Notes: generated by a model not told the origin, from the sequence alone. DNA of 64,000 nt from Clostridium beijerinckii HUN142 (GCF_000621745.1 NZ_JHXK01000029.1:1-64000), one strand, 5' to 3'; positions 51,830 to 61,174 are shown, counted from the first letter of the stretch. Numbers and translations: made by a program.

Positions 51830-52839
51830 ATAAAGTAACAAAGGAAATTTTAAATAAAGAGGAATATAAATTTATACATTCAAATGAAAACTTAGGAGAA
51901 AACATAATATACTTAACACTTTCAGGGTCAATTGGATATGGTACTAATATAGATAATAGTGATGTAGATTTACGAGGAATTACAATTGAAAGAAAAGAAA
52001 ATATATATGGATTTCAAAGTTTTGAACAATTTGAAGATACAGCAACTGATACTGTTATATATGGACTTAGGAAATTTGTTTCATTAGCATTAAAGGGAAA
52101 TCCTAATATTCTTGAATTATTAGGTACTAAGGATGAGCATATTATATATATGAATAAATATGGGGAGGCATTACGTAAAAATAGAGGGTTGTTCTTATCA
52201 AAAAGAGTGATACACACTTTTGGTAATTATGCTACTGCACAATTAAGAAGACTGCAAAATGCCTTAGCAAGGGATGAGTATCCGAAGGAAGAAAAGGAGA
52301 AGCATATACTTAATACAATAAATAATCAAATGAATCATTTTTCATCTAATTATACAGAGTTTCCAAAGGGGAGTATAAAATTATATATTGATAAATCTGA
52401 TAAAAAGGAAGCAGAGATATTAATGGACATTCATATAGATAAGTATTCTTTAAGAGATTTTAAAAGTATATACTCAGAAATGAGTAATATTGTTCACGAT
52501 TATGATAAGCTTAATCATAGGAATAGAAAAAAAGATGAGGGGAAGCTCTTAAAACATGCTATGCACTTAATAAGGCTCCTAATTATGGGAACAGAAATAT
52601 TAAAAACTCATGAAATCAACACTTATCGAGAGAAAGAACATGATTTATTAATGGATATCAGAAAAGGCAAGTATAGTTATGATGAATTGTTTAAGTTAGT
52701 CGAGTTATATGATTTTAATTTTAAAGAAGCATCAGTTAATACTACATTGCCTAAAGAACCAGATGAGAGGAAAGTTGAAGAATTATTGATTTCTTTGTAT
52801 GAGAGATATTATAATGGTACAAGAAAAATTATTAAGTAG
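51826..52839 (+). CDS. Predicted nucleotidyltransferase 2
   Basis: A 337-residue relative of the preceding protein with the active-site pattern LSGSIGYGTNIDNSDVDLRG (GS motif and DSDVD) at about residues 30-49. The following GNPNILELLGTKDEHIIYMN and a helical C-terminal region with basic residues complete the enzyme. The ATGA overlap with the upstream gene indicates co-translation. The two may form a heterodimer that modifies or repairs tRNA or Y-RNA ends. Confidence 0.8.
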   Translation: MNKVTKEILNKEEYKFIHSNENLGENIIYLTLSGSIGYGTNIDNSDVDLRGITIERKENIYGFQSFEQFEDTATDTVIYGLRKFVSLALKGNPNILELLGTKDEHIIYMNKYGEALRKNRGLFLSKRVIHTFGNYATAQLRRLQNALARDEYPKEEKEKHILNTINNQMNHFSSNYTEFPKGSIKLYIDKSDKKEAEILMDIHIDKYSLRDFKSIYSEMSNIVHDYDKLNHRNRKKDEGKLLKHAMHLIRLLIMGTEILKTHEINTYREKEHDLLMDIRKGKYSYDELFKLVELYDFNFKEASVNTTLPKEPDERKVEELLISLYERYYNGTRKIIK

Positions 52840-53137
52840 ATAAGTTAGTTTAAATCAGTAAAATAGATTTAGCCAGAATGAGTATATAGATTAGTTTGAG
52901 AAGGTATGATACTTGTTTATAATGATTTAGAGATAATTTATAGTTTGATTTTAATATTTATCTTGTTCAGTTAAAACAAATTTATATTAATAGTGTTATT
53001 AGAAAGGTAAAAGATGGACATAGCTATATTGAGTATATAAGTTTAATATTGAACTTATGAAAAGTATTTAAAATTTAAAATGGATGTTTATAGTTGTTAA
53101 TTAAAAAAACTGAAGGATCTTTAGGAGGTAAAATTCT

Positions 53138-53512
53138 ATGGAAAAATACACAAGAGAAGAATTGGTAGATGCACTAAAAGTTGTGTCTTCAACTATTAAT
53201 AATTGTGAAAAAGCGCAGCTAAAATTTGCAGAAGGTACCTCACAACATACACTTCTTAATAATAGGTTAAAAGCTCTATACATTTCAAAATCGTTAATAA
53301 CATATGAAGATATTATGGATAAATATACAAAAGAAGAATTAATAGAAGCACTACCACCTGTAGCTTCTATTATTAGTAAATGTGAGAAGGCTCAGCTAAA
53401 ATTTGAGGAGGGGACATCTCATCATACTCGCCTTAAAAATATCATAAATGCAATGTATATTTCAAAATCGTTAATAACAGATGAAATTACTAAAAGAGAT
53501 AGCAAGATTTGA
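53138..53512 (+). CDS. Small protein made of two ~59-residue tandem repeats
   Basis: A 124-residue soluble protein with an internal duplication: MEKYTREELVDALKVVSSTI and so on to ISKSLITYEDI, repeated as MDKYTKEELIEALPPVASII to ISKSLITDEI, each unit with a central CEKAQLKF, an EGTSQHT/EGTSHHT motif and a helical end. Single-unit relatives are, to my recollection, common small clostridial proteins without known function. AGGAGG precedes the ATG. The preceding 298-base spacer shows nothing further. Confidence 0.7.
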   Translation: MEKYTREELVDALKVVSSTINNCEKAQLKFAEGTSQHTLLNNRLKALYISKSLITYEDIMDKYTKEELIEALPPVASIISKCEKAQLKFEEGTSHHTRLKNIINAMYISKSLITDEITKRDSKI

Positions 53513-53593
53513 TATTATTTTCATATGGTGGAGTGATCTGTAAAGCTTACATAACAAATAAAAATGTTTTTTAAATTAACTAATGTGTTACCT

Positions 53594-53609
53594 TAAATTG
53601 TGTTATAAT
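53594..53609 (+). promoter_or_regulatory. Extended -10 promoter-like site
   Basis: TGTTATAAT with TATAAT at 53604-53609, about 70 bases before the secreted GH-like gene. Confidence 0.45.
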
Positions 53610-53680
53610 AGGAATATATTTACAAGGGTGAATGTTAAATAGAATTTATAAAAGCACAAAGTTAGGGGAGAAATAAATAC

Positions 53681-54826
53681 ATGAAATATATAAACAATTG
53701 CAAAACAGTAGATAAACTGAAAAATATAATTTTAATAGCAATTATTTTCATTAGTTTTTTTATTATTTCATCTAATGTAAAAGCAGCAACTCTTACAAGT
53801 GATCAAACATCAAATTCTAAAATCGGATGGATAATTGATGGGAAGAAGATTAAATCAGGTAGCTTATCAACAGACTATAATACTGAACAAGTGTTAAATG
53901 ATATAAATAAGTTTCAATTGAATACCTTAAATATACCTGTAATGATAGATGTAGATAATATTTCTTCGAGTAGTATGATAGTTGATAAAACAAGCGAAGA
54001 AAAGGCAATTAATTTAATTAAACAATTAAAGAATACAAATGCAAATATAAATGTGATATTAGAGCCATATCCTTGGATAGAGCAGGGGATAAAGGCTGAA
54101 ACTGAATGGAAACCTAATAACATGAATGCTTTCTTTTTAAATTGGAAGACTAATGTATTAAAGACATTGATGACTGATATTGCAGTGCCATATAATGTAA
54201 CAGCCCTAAACATAGGAAGTAATCTAGTTAACATGGAATCAGAAGAAAACAATTGGTGTGATACGATAGATTACGTTAGAACATATTATAAAGGATTGGT
54301 AACATACAGAACAAATAAATGGGATACTGCTTCATGGGCTCCTGACAGTATTACTGCATATAATAACAAGTTAAATAATAAGTTATTTTCAAAAGTAGAC
54401 TTTATTTCTATAGCAGCTTATTTCGAACTTACAAATAATCCTACAAATACAGTTGAAAATCTTACAAGCGCAATAGAAAATTCTCAGATAGATTTTAATG
54501 GACAAGTTAGACACCAAAATATAAAACAAGAAATAAAAAACTTCTATGATAAATGGAATAAGCCTATTTTCTTTGGAGAACTTGGCTTTCCTAAATTTGA
54601 TTATGCATCATATGAGCCTTGGAATTGGAATCCATATAAGAATAATAATATTAATAACGTTGAGCAAGCTAATTGTTTTGAAGCCTATAGAAGAGAGTTT
54701 CAAGACGAACCTTGGTTTTTAGGATTTTCCATATTTGCAGTGGGTGAACAAAGTAATGACAAACATTATTATCCTAGTCAAGAAAGTACAGAAGTTATAA
54801 AGAAATGGTATAGCAATGGACAATAA
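53681..54826 (+). CDS. Secreted glycoside-hydrolase-like (GH113-type) TIM-barrel protein
   Basis: A 381-residue protein with a signal peptide (about residues 1-35, ending VKAAT) and a TIM-barrel body: NTLNIPVMIDVDNISSSSMI, INVILEPYPWIEQG, NVTALNIGSNLVNME, VDFISIAAYFEL and FFGELGFPKFDY. The Glu in FFGELGFP is at the position of a catalytic nucleophile. This pattern resembles GH113 and related mannanase-like enzymes, but the carbohydrate is not certain. GGGGAG precedes the ATG; a strong terminator follows. Confidence 0.7.
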   Translation: MKYINNCKTVDKLKNIILIAIIFISFFIISSNVKAATLTSDQTSNSKIGWIIDGKKIKSGSLSTDYNTEQVLNDINKFQLNTLNIPVMIDVDNISSSSMIVDKTSEEKAINLIKQLKNTNANINVILEPYPWIEQGIKAETEWKPNNMNAFFLNWKTNVLKTLMTDIAVPYNVTALNIGSNLVNMESEENNWCDTIDYVRTYYKGLVTYRTNKWDTASWAPDSITAYNNKLNNKLFSKVDFISIAAYFELTNNPTNTVENLTSAIENSQIDFNGQVRHQNIKQEIKNFYDKWNKPIFFGELGFPKFDYASYEPWNWNPYKNNNINNVEQANCFEAYRREFQDEPWFLGFSIFAVGEQSNDKHYYPSQESTEVIKKWYSNGQ

Positions 54827-54863
54827 ATTATTTTATACAGTTATAAAAATAAATAGTAAATTG

Positions 54864-54899
54864 AAGTATCACGTATCATATGATATGTGATACTTTTTG
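54864..54899 (+). terminator. Strong intrinsic terminator
   Basis: AAGTATCAC and GTGATACTT enclose TATCATATGATA, all base-paired, followed by five T. Confidence 0.85.
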
Positions 54900-54985
54900 T
54901 TATAGATTCAATTAAAAGTTACGTTGAACAAGAGGTGTAGACAATGGCAAATAAAACAGAAAGTATAATATTTAGAAGTCTAATA

Positions 54986-55065
54986 ATGTTATATTGTTAA
55001 AAAATGCTATAATAGAAATATAATTGCAATAGGTTTATAGAATCTGCTTTTATGGCATGTAATGA
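54986..55065 (+). repeat. Promoter-leader repeat, family D copy 2
   Basis: TTGTTAAAAAATGCTATAAT, then AGAAATATAATTGCAATAGG and TTTATAGAATCTGCT, similar to 35390-35460. TATAAT is at 55008-55013, about 165 bases before the next gene. Confidence 0.5.
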
Positions 55066-55178
55066 AAAAGGATCATTTTTTGATTACTGTAATGTTAGTT
55101 ATAGCTAAATGTTATTGAAGATTTAATAGTGCGGTGTTTATAGTGAGAAGCTAATATATTACGAATGGGGGAATTTAC

Positions 55179-56138
55179 ATGAAAATATTAGTTTATGGAG
55201 CTGGTGTTTTAGGAAGTTATTTGGCTCATGTATTGATACGCGGAGGCAATGATGTTACATTGCTTGCTAGAAACGAACGTTTTAAAGAATTGAAGAATAA
55301 TGGACTTATTATTCGCCATTATATACAGTGTAAAACTACCACTGACAAAGTAAAAGTAATAGATTTTCTTCCTTCAAATGAAGTGTATGAAATAATATTT
55401 GTAGTAATGCAATATACACATTTAAATTCAATATTACCATGTCTTTCAAATAATAAAAGTTCTAATATTATATTTGTTGGTAATAATGCAGATCCCCATG
55501 CAATTAAGAATTATATGCTAAAAAATAGCTGTAATGAAAAACATATTGCTTTTGGGTTCCAAAGTACTGGCGGAAGACGTGAAAATGGAAAAGTTATTTG
55601 CGTGCGTATAATCGGACAAATGGAGTTAGGTGGATTAGATGGTAACTTATCATGGAAAAACATTATAGATAGGGCTTTTAAAAACACAAAATATAAATTA
55701 ACTTATTTTGATGATATGGATTCGTGGCTTAAAAGTCATATTGCTCTAATTATGCCTCTTTGTTATGCTTCATATGCATGTGATGGAGATTTACATAAAG
55801 TAGCTAAAAGCAAAAAACTTTTAAATCAAATTATTAAAGCAATCGATGAAGGATATAAAGTATTAGAATCGCTTGGTTACTCCATTTTACCTAAAAATGA
55901 AGAAAATTTTGTTAGAAGGAAATCATATATGTTCTATCTATTATTGAAAGTTACTATGATAACACCTATGGGCAGACTAGCAATAAGTGATCATGCTATG
56001 TCAGCAGTTAATGAGATGTTCATGCTGAATGATGCATTCAATATATTAAAGCAAAAATCAAATATTTCAACGCCAAATTGGGATGAACTCCAAAGTCATT
56101 TAGAAAAAAATCGTAACAAAGAAACTTGCATCAATTAA
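55179..56138 (+). CDS. Ketopantoate reductase family (ApbA/PanE-like) oxidoreductase
   Basis: A 319-residue protein with the Rossmann motif GAGVLGSYLAHVL (GxGxxG) at residues 7-19, followed by GGNDVTLLARNERFKELKNNG, which binds NADP. The C-terminal helical domain matches the family. As with the copy at 6578 there are no pantothenate genes nearby, so the substrate is probably not ketopantoate. A radical SAM gene follows after 24 bases, suggesting an operon. Confidence 0.82.
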   Translation: MKILVYGAGVLGSYLAHVLIRGGNDVTLLARNERFKELKNNGLIIRHYIQCKTTTDKVKVIDFLPSNEVYEIIFVVMQYTHLNSILPCLSNNKSSNIIFVGNNADPHAIKNYMLKNSCNEKHIAFGFQSTGGRRENGKVICVRIIGQMELGGLDGNLSWKNIIDRAFKNTKYKLTYFDDMDSWLKSHIALIMPLCYASYACDGDLHKVAKSKKLLNQIIKAIDEGYKVLESLGYSILPKNEENFVRRKSYMFYLLLKVTMITPMGRLAISDHAMSAVNEMFMLNDAFNILKQKSNISTPNWDELQSHLEKNRNKETCIN

Positions 56139-56162
56139 TAATAGATATGGGGAGATCTGAGC

Positions 56163-57467
56163 ATGAAGAAAAAAATACTTTTAATAACACCAGAAAATGA
56201 GGAAATTAACAGATTTAGAAAAAGTCAATTTAACAATTTTATTCAGATAACTATGCCATACTTAGCAGCTTTTATAGATGAAAATAAATATGAAATAACG
56301 CTAGTTGATGAATATAATCAAAAAGTTCCTTTTGAAGAAAAATTTAATTTGGTTGCAATAACGGTAAATACATCAAATGCTACCCATTGTTATGATATAT
56401 CTAAGAAGTTTATGGATAAAAATATTAAAGTTGTGATGGGTGGTCCTCATGCAACATTATTACCAGAAGAGGTAAAGAAACATTGCGATTATATAATGGT
56501 GGGAGAAGGCGAAATTATATGGCCGGAATTTTTAGAAGATTTCTTTGAGGATAAAGCGAGACCAGAATATATTTGCGAAGAAGTACCTAATCTAAAAAAT
56601 ATGCCGATAGCAAGGAGAGACCTAATTCATAAAAGATACTTTACAAAAGGGGCAATTATTTCTTCAAGAGGATGTCCTTATAATTGTAGTTATTGCAATT
56701 TAAAGCAAATTTATTGTGAACCGTTTAGGACAAGACCTATTAAAGAAGTTATTTCTGAGATAAAGACAATGAAAAGTAAGTTTTTTGTATTTTGGGATGA
56801 TAATTTTTTTGGGGATATAAATTTTGTAAAAGAATTACTGATAGAATTGAAAAAGCTTAATAAAAAGTGGGCAGCACAAGTAACATTAGAGAGATGTAAA
56901 GATGATGAATTATTAAAATTAGCTAGAGAGGCTGGCTGCGTATATTTTTTTGTAGGAATAGAATCTTTTTCACAGGATAGTTTGGGAAGTGTAAATAAAG
57001 GTATAAATGATGTAAATAAATATAAAAGTATAATAGATAAAATCCATAATAATGGAATTTGCGTACAAGCAGGAATAATATTTGGATTTGATACAGATAA
57101 AAAGGATGTATTCAAGAAAACACTAGATGCTTGCAATGAGCTAGGGATAGATGGAGCTACTGTAAGTATATTAACGCCTCTGCCTAAAACACCAGTATAC
57201 TCGAAATTAAAAGAAGAAAATAGATTAATAACAGAGGATTGGAGCTATTACAATGGAAAAACTAGAGTAGCTTTTATTCCTAAAAATATGAGTGCAGAAG
57301 AACTGTTTGAAGGTTACATGTGGTTTAGGAGAGAGTTTTATTCTTTAAAATCTATTTATAAGAGAATAAGAAAATCTAAAACAAACATACTCTATAACTT
57401 AATTGTAAATTTAGGATATAAGATGAGTCTTAGGGGCACAAAAAATAATTTGGAGGATAGTAAATAA
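56163..57467 (+). CDS. B12-binding radical SAM protein
   Basis: A 434-residue class B type protein: N-terminal cobalamin-binding domain (about residues 5-135, VTVNTSNATHCY... KVVMGGPHATLLPEEV) and a radical SAM core with CPYNCSYC (CxxxCxxC) at about residues 179-186. The DDNFFGDINFVKELL and VYFFVGIESFSQDSL blocks are typical of this family. Such enzymes methylate or rearrange unactivated carbons in natural products, lipids or hopanoids; the product is unknown. GGGGAGA precedes the ATG. Confidence 0.88.
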   Translation: MKKKILLITPENEEINRFRKSQFNNFIQITMPYLAAFIDENKYEITLVDEYNQKVPFEEKFNLVAITVNTSNATHCYDISKKFMDKNIKVVMGGPHATLLPEEVKKHCDYIMVGEGEIIWPEFLEDFFEDKARPEYICEEVPNLKNMPIARRDLIHKRYFTKGAIISSRGCPYNCSYCNLKQIYCEPFRTRPIKEVISEIKTMKSKFFVFWDDNFFGDINFVKELLIELKKLNKKWAAQVTLERCKDDELLKLAREAGCVYFFVGIESFSQDSLGSVNKGINDVNKYKSIIDKIHNNGICVQAGIIFGFDTDKKDVFKKTLDACNELGIDGATVSILTPLPKTPVYSKLKEENRLITEDWSYYNGKTRVAFIPKNMSAEELFEGYMWFRREFYSLKSIYKRIRKSKTNILYNLIVNLGYKMSLRGTKNNLEDSK

Positions 57468-57581
57468 TTATCTAAAAATAACTGATTGATATATAAGATT
57501 TACTATCATTAGCTAAAAGATAAATTGTAATTTGTAGGGTAGTTTAAACTGCTAATTGTTTAAGAAGAAAGAGGTGTAATT

Positions 57582-58445
57582 ATGAAAATGCATGATAAAT
57601 GCTTGCCGTGTATGGTCAACCAAGTTATCAAAGTGGCAAATATTACAGGTGTTAATAACAAGGAAATGTTATTGAAGGAAGTTTTTACATATCTCGGTAA
57701 AATGGATTTTGAGGCAACTACACCAGAAATTATTGGAGAAATTTTTGGCATGATAAAAAAACATACTAATAATCCAGGCCCATATAAAGAAACTAGAAAT
57801 TACTATAATACATTATTTTTGAAACTGTTACCTGAATTTGAGAGGAAGATCGAGCAAGCTGAAAATTCGTTTGAATTAGCAGTAAGGTATGCAATTGTTG
57901 GTAATATCATAGATTTCAATCCTATTCACAATACATTATTAGAGGATATATTTGATTATTTTGAAAGAATGGAGCAGTTGGAACTTGCAATAGATGATTC
58001 TAAAGAGCTAGCGGAAGATATTTTAAATTCAAAAACATTATTATACTTAGGTGATAATTGTGGAGAAATATGTATGGACAAGATTCTTTTAAGAAAAATA
58101 AAAGAACTGAATCCTAATGTTAAAATATTCTTTGGGTTACGAGGTAAACCTGTTGTAAATGACTCTATAGCTGAAGACGCATATGCTGTGGGAATTGATG
58201 AATACGCAGAGGTTATTGATGATGGGGATGGCTCTCTTGGGACTGTTTTAAATAGGACAAGTCATGAGTTTAAAGAAGCCTATAAAAAGGCTGATGTAGT
58301 AATTGCTAAAGGGCAAGCTAACTATGAATGCTTGAGTGAAGAAAAGAAAAAGATCTATTTTCTGTTAATGACTAAATGTGATGTGATTGCAAATGATATT
58401 GGTGCTCCGGAAAAGAAAATGATTTGTATGAAAAACAAATTTTAA
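57582..58445 (+). CDS. DUF89 (damage-control phosphatase-like) protein
   Basis: A 287-residue DUF89 protein. The N-terminal DKCLPCMVNQVIKVA has the cysteine pair seen in the family. The C-terminal active-site region includes LLYLGDNCGEICMDKILL, then RGKPVVNDSIAEDA and VIAKGQANYECL, with the metal-binding Asp/Asn residues. Related proteins dephosphorylate damaged or excess sugar-phosphate metabolites with a divalent metal. AGAAAGAGG precedes the ATG. Confidence 0.88.
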   Translation: MKMHDKCLPCMVNQVIKVANITGVNNKEMLLKEVFTYLGKMDFEATTPEIIGEIFGMIKKHTNNPGPYKETRNYYNTLFLKLLPEFERKIEQAENSFELAVRYAIVGNIIDFNPIHNTLLEDIFDYFERMEQLELAIDDSKELAEDILNSKTLLYLGDNCGEICMDKILLRKIKELNPNVKIFFGLRGKPVVNDSIAEDAYAVGIDEYAEVIDDGDGSLGTVLNRTSHEFKEAYKKADVVIAKGQANYECLSEEKKKIYFLLMTKCDVIANDIGAPEKKMICMKNKF

Positions 58446-58587
58446 AGAAGCACTCAACAATTTATTAATATAATCTACATAGTACATGGACTTGATAGGA
58501 TAGGATGTTACTTGAGATTCAATAATGTAATATCAACATTATATGATATAATTGAAATTAAAGTAATTATTTTACAGGGGGTGTGTA

Positions 58588-58722
58588 ATGAATAGTCTAA
58601 TAGCACAAATAATCCCATTCATTGTATTTAGAGTTCTAATATTAATCTTATGTGTGTTAGGAATATATGCTCTTGTCTTATTAATTAAGGCTCTAAAGAT
58701 CTATATTAAAAAGAATTCTTAG
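58588..58722 (+). CDS. 44-residue single-helix membrane protein
   Basis: ATG 58588 sits behind CAGGGGGTG and opens MNSLIAQIIPFIVFRVLILI followed by LCVLGIYALVLLIKALKIYI and KKNS. One long hydrophobic helix ends in a short basic tail. The strong ribosome binding site and codon pattern support a real small gene. I believe similar small proteins occur in other clostridia, but no function can be given. Confidence 0.6.
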   Translation: MNSLIAQIIPFIVFRVLILILCVLGIYALVLLIKALKIYIKKNS

Positions 58723-58925
58723 TTCTATACATAAATGAGACAAGCGTTAATTAAGAAAAATTTACAGATACTTAATTGAAAATCTATCAATTTTAGGATA
58801 AAAGATAAAACAAATTTATAGATTAATTATGGAGAACAATGAGGAGAAGTCATTAATTCAATTTATGAGGAATTAGTTAGTAATGTTTTATTATATAAAA
58901 GCAGAGATGTAAGGAGAAAGATATT

Positions 58926-59786
58926 ATGGAAAATAAAAATGGAAATCTATTAATGGCTCCGCTATGGCTAATGTATCCTGAAATCCCAAATGGAAGCATT
59001 GGATGGAGAATGGGATATGGTGAAGCATACGCTATGGATTTTTATTTATGGTTTAATAGATTAGAAGAGGAAGAGAAGAAAGAGTATACAGAAATGTTTC
59101 CGGAGCCTAAAAGATGGGAAATAGAAGATAATATTTATGAATACAATAATTATTGGACATACACTTGGCAAAAAGATGGCAAGCCTGAATATGATTTAAA
59201 TAGTCTTATTTCAGATTATAAAGATGGAAAGAACTTTGAATATATTTATTTCTGGGGACATCATCCTAAAAAAGACGGAGGTATTACAAAGTCTTGCTTT
59301 AGCCAGTGGTGGAAGAGCAGATTCAAGATTGGACATATGGAATATTTATTTATGGAACAATATATGATGGCAGAAAAAGCTAGATTTTTTGGAGATAAAG
59401 AAATAGAAGAAAAAATTATGAATAGTATTGATCCTAAGGAAATAAAGAGCTTTGGACGTAAAGTAAGAGGTTTTGATGAAGAAATTTGGAATAGAGCTAA
59501 ATATTCAATTGTCATAAATGGAAATTATAATAAGTTCATACAAAATGAAAGATTAAAAACATTTCTTCTCTCCACAGGAGATAAAATATTAGTAGAGGCA
59601 AGTCCATATGATAATGTCTGGGGAATACAGATGTCTGAGGAGGATATTAATATCAAAAATCCAGAATTATGGCGTGGGGAAAATTTACTTGGATTTGCGC
59701 TAATGGAAGTTAGAAATGAAATAAAAAGAGTATGTAAAAATAGCAATATGATTGATTGGGTTTCGTTGCATAAGAGATATAGTTAA
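58926..59786 (+). CDS. NADAR-like (YbiA family) protein
   Basis: A 286-residue protein whose central part has the hallmark NADAR segments: FEYIYFWGHHPKKDGGITKS, FSQWWKSRFKIGHMEYLFME and EQYMMAEKARFFGD, then DPKEIKSFGRKVRGFDEEIW, LLSTGDKILVEASPYDNVWG and WRGENLLGFALMEVR. NADAR enzymes are N-glycosidases acting on ADP-ribosylated or damaged riboflavin-type substrates. The longer N-terminal 90 residues are less conserved. It lies about 6 kb after the RNA-repair locus. AAGGAG precedes the ATG. Confidence 0.85.
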   Translation: MENKNGNLLMAPLWLMYPEIPNGSIGWRMGYGEAYAMDFYLWFNRLEEEEKKEYTEMFPEPKRWEIEDNIYEYNNYWTYTWQKDGKPEYDLNSLISDYKDGKNFEYIYFWGHHPKKDGGITKSCFSQWWKSRFKIGHMEYLFMEQYMMAEKARFFGDKEIEEKIMNSIDPKEIKSFGRKVRGFDEEIWNRAKYSIVINGNYNKFIQNERLKTFLLSTGDKILVEASPYDNVWGIQMSEEDINIKNPELWRGENLLGFALMEVRNEIKRVCKNSNMIDWVSLHKRYS

Positions 59787-59912
59787 TGTAGTACAGTATG
59801 TAAATTTCCAATTATTGATGTAATGGCAAATTTATATGGCTAGAAAAAACATAATAAATAGTAAGAATGAATAGTTAATTAAACATAAAGATTGGTAAAT
59901 TTGCTGATATAG

Positions 59913-59940
59913 TTAAGGGAGGATATGTTTCCTCCTTTAA
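59913..59940. terminator. Bidirectional terminator hairpin
   Basis: TTAAGGGAGGA and TCCTCCTTTAA form an 11-bp stem with a 6-base loop between the convergent NADAR and kinase genes. Confidence 0.7.
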
Positions 59941-59972
59941 TACATGATATTTTAAGCAATCTAACACTATGT

Positions 59973-60896
59973 TTATAATAGGTACTTATTTTCATTTTGT
60001 GAATACCATTTTGGAATTATCAAGTTAAAATTATCGTAATGATCGAATGCTTGAAGACAACGTTTGGTCATTCCATCAACTTCTTCTTGACCAAAACTTT
60101 CTGCCCATTTAATTGAGTACAAAGACGCATGAGCTACATATACTGCATGTACTTTCCAAAAATCAATGGGTGGATTTCCATTAAAGTATCCTTGAATTTG
60201 ACCTACTGAGAACGCAATACTATGTTCTATATTAAAACTTTGAATCTTGTAAAACTCTTCGTATTTATCACCACATTCCCAGCGGTTAAAATCTATAACA
60301 CCAATTGTTTTATCAGGTGTGCATATTAAGTTTCCAATGTGAAAGTCACCATGTTCATAAACGGGAGATGATTTGCACAACATATCAATATTATTTTTTA
60401 CGAATGCTATCGCAATTTCATCATTTGAAATTCGAACGGATGAATTTTCATACATTTGCAACTGCAATAACTTTTTAGAAATTTTATTTACAAAAGGAAC
60501 ATCTTGTGGTTCAACTGGGATACCATGAATTTGGTTTAAAATTTGGCGGGAATTTAAGCCAAGTCGATATTGTTCTATTTCAGGTAAAGAATTCAACTTT
60601 TCTTCAAGAGGATAACCTTCTATCCAACTTAAAAGCATATAAACATTTCTATGTTCATTAAAATACCCAAATTCTATGGCTCTAGACATTTTAAAATCCA
60701 GTGTATTAAATTTTTTTATGATTTCAAATTCTCTCTTTTTTTGTTCATAAGTATCAGTATTAGATATACGAAGTAAATATTTGATATTTTTATTATCTTC
60801 TATGTAATATTTTTCATCAGTTGACCAACCATATTCTATTTTTTTTATTTTCATCCATGTATTCGAAATTGTTATATCATTAAAATTGTAATTCAT
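59973..60896 (-). CDS. Aminoglycoside phosphotransferase family protein
   Basis: A 307-residue APH/choline-kinase-fold protein. The catalytic loop YEHGDFHIGNL (Asp about residue 196) and the DFG-like IGVIDFNRWECGDKYEE are both intact, and the N-terminal lobe (YLLRISNTDTYEQKKREFEI) holds the ATP-site lysine region. Members phosphorylate aminoglycosides, macrolides or small metabolites; nothing here fixes the substrate. The start has only a weak GAGAGG upstream. It stands alone on the minus strand. Confidence 0.88.
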   Translation of the reverse strand: MNYNFNDITISNTWMKIKKIEYGWSTDEKYYIEDNKNIKYLLRISNTDTYEQKKREFEIIKKFNTLDFKMSRAIEFGYFNEHRNVYMLLSWIEGYPLEEKLNSLPEIEQYRLGLNSRQILNQIHGIPVEPQDVPFVNKISKKLLQLQMYENSSVRISNDEIAIAFVKNNIDMLCKSSPVYEHGDFHIGNLICTPDKTIGVIDFNRWECGDKYEEFYKIQSFNIEHSIAFSVGQIQGYFNGNPPIDFWKVHAVYVAHASLYSIKWAESFGQEEVDGMTKRCLQAFDHYDNFNLIIPKWYSQNENKYLL

Positions 60897-61145
60897 TATA
60901 AACCTCTCAAATCATATTTATCCCTATTCAATTATAGTTGCGTAATAAATCATAAATTATTTGAATATATTTTTTTGAAAACTGAGCAAAGATATTGCTG
61001 AAGTAACTATAAATGTAATATACACCCTAAAATAGTATAATTATAACATAAAAATATCTTTGGAAGACAAGTTATACTGAAAAACTTAAAAAAGCTGATT
61101 GTCAGCCTCCTTACAGTTATATAATTCTTGATTAAAAAAATTTTA

Positions 61146-61174
61146 TTGACAAAATATAGGTTAGAGAATATACT
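61146..61174 (+). promoter_or_regulatory. Consensus sigma-A promoter of the metY leader
   Basis: TTGACA (61146-61151) and TATACT (61169-61174) are separated by exactly 17 bases. Transcription should start about 61181, some 225 bases before the first gene. Confidence 0.8.
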
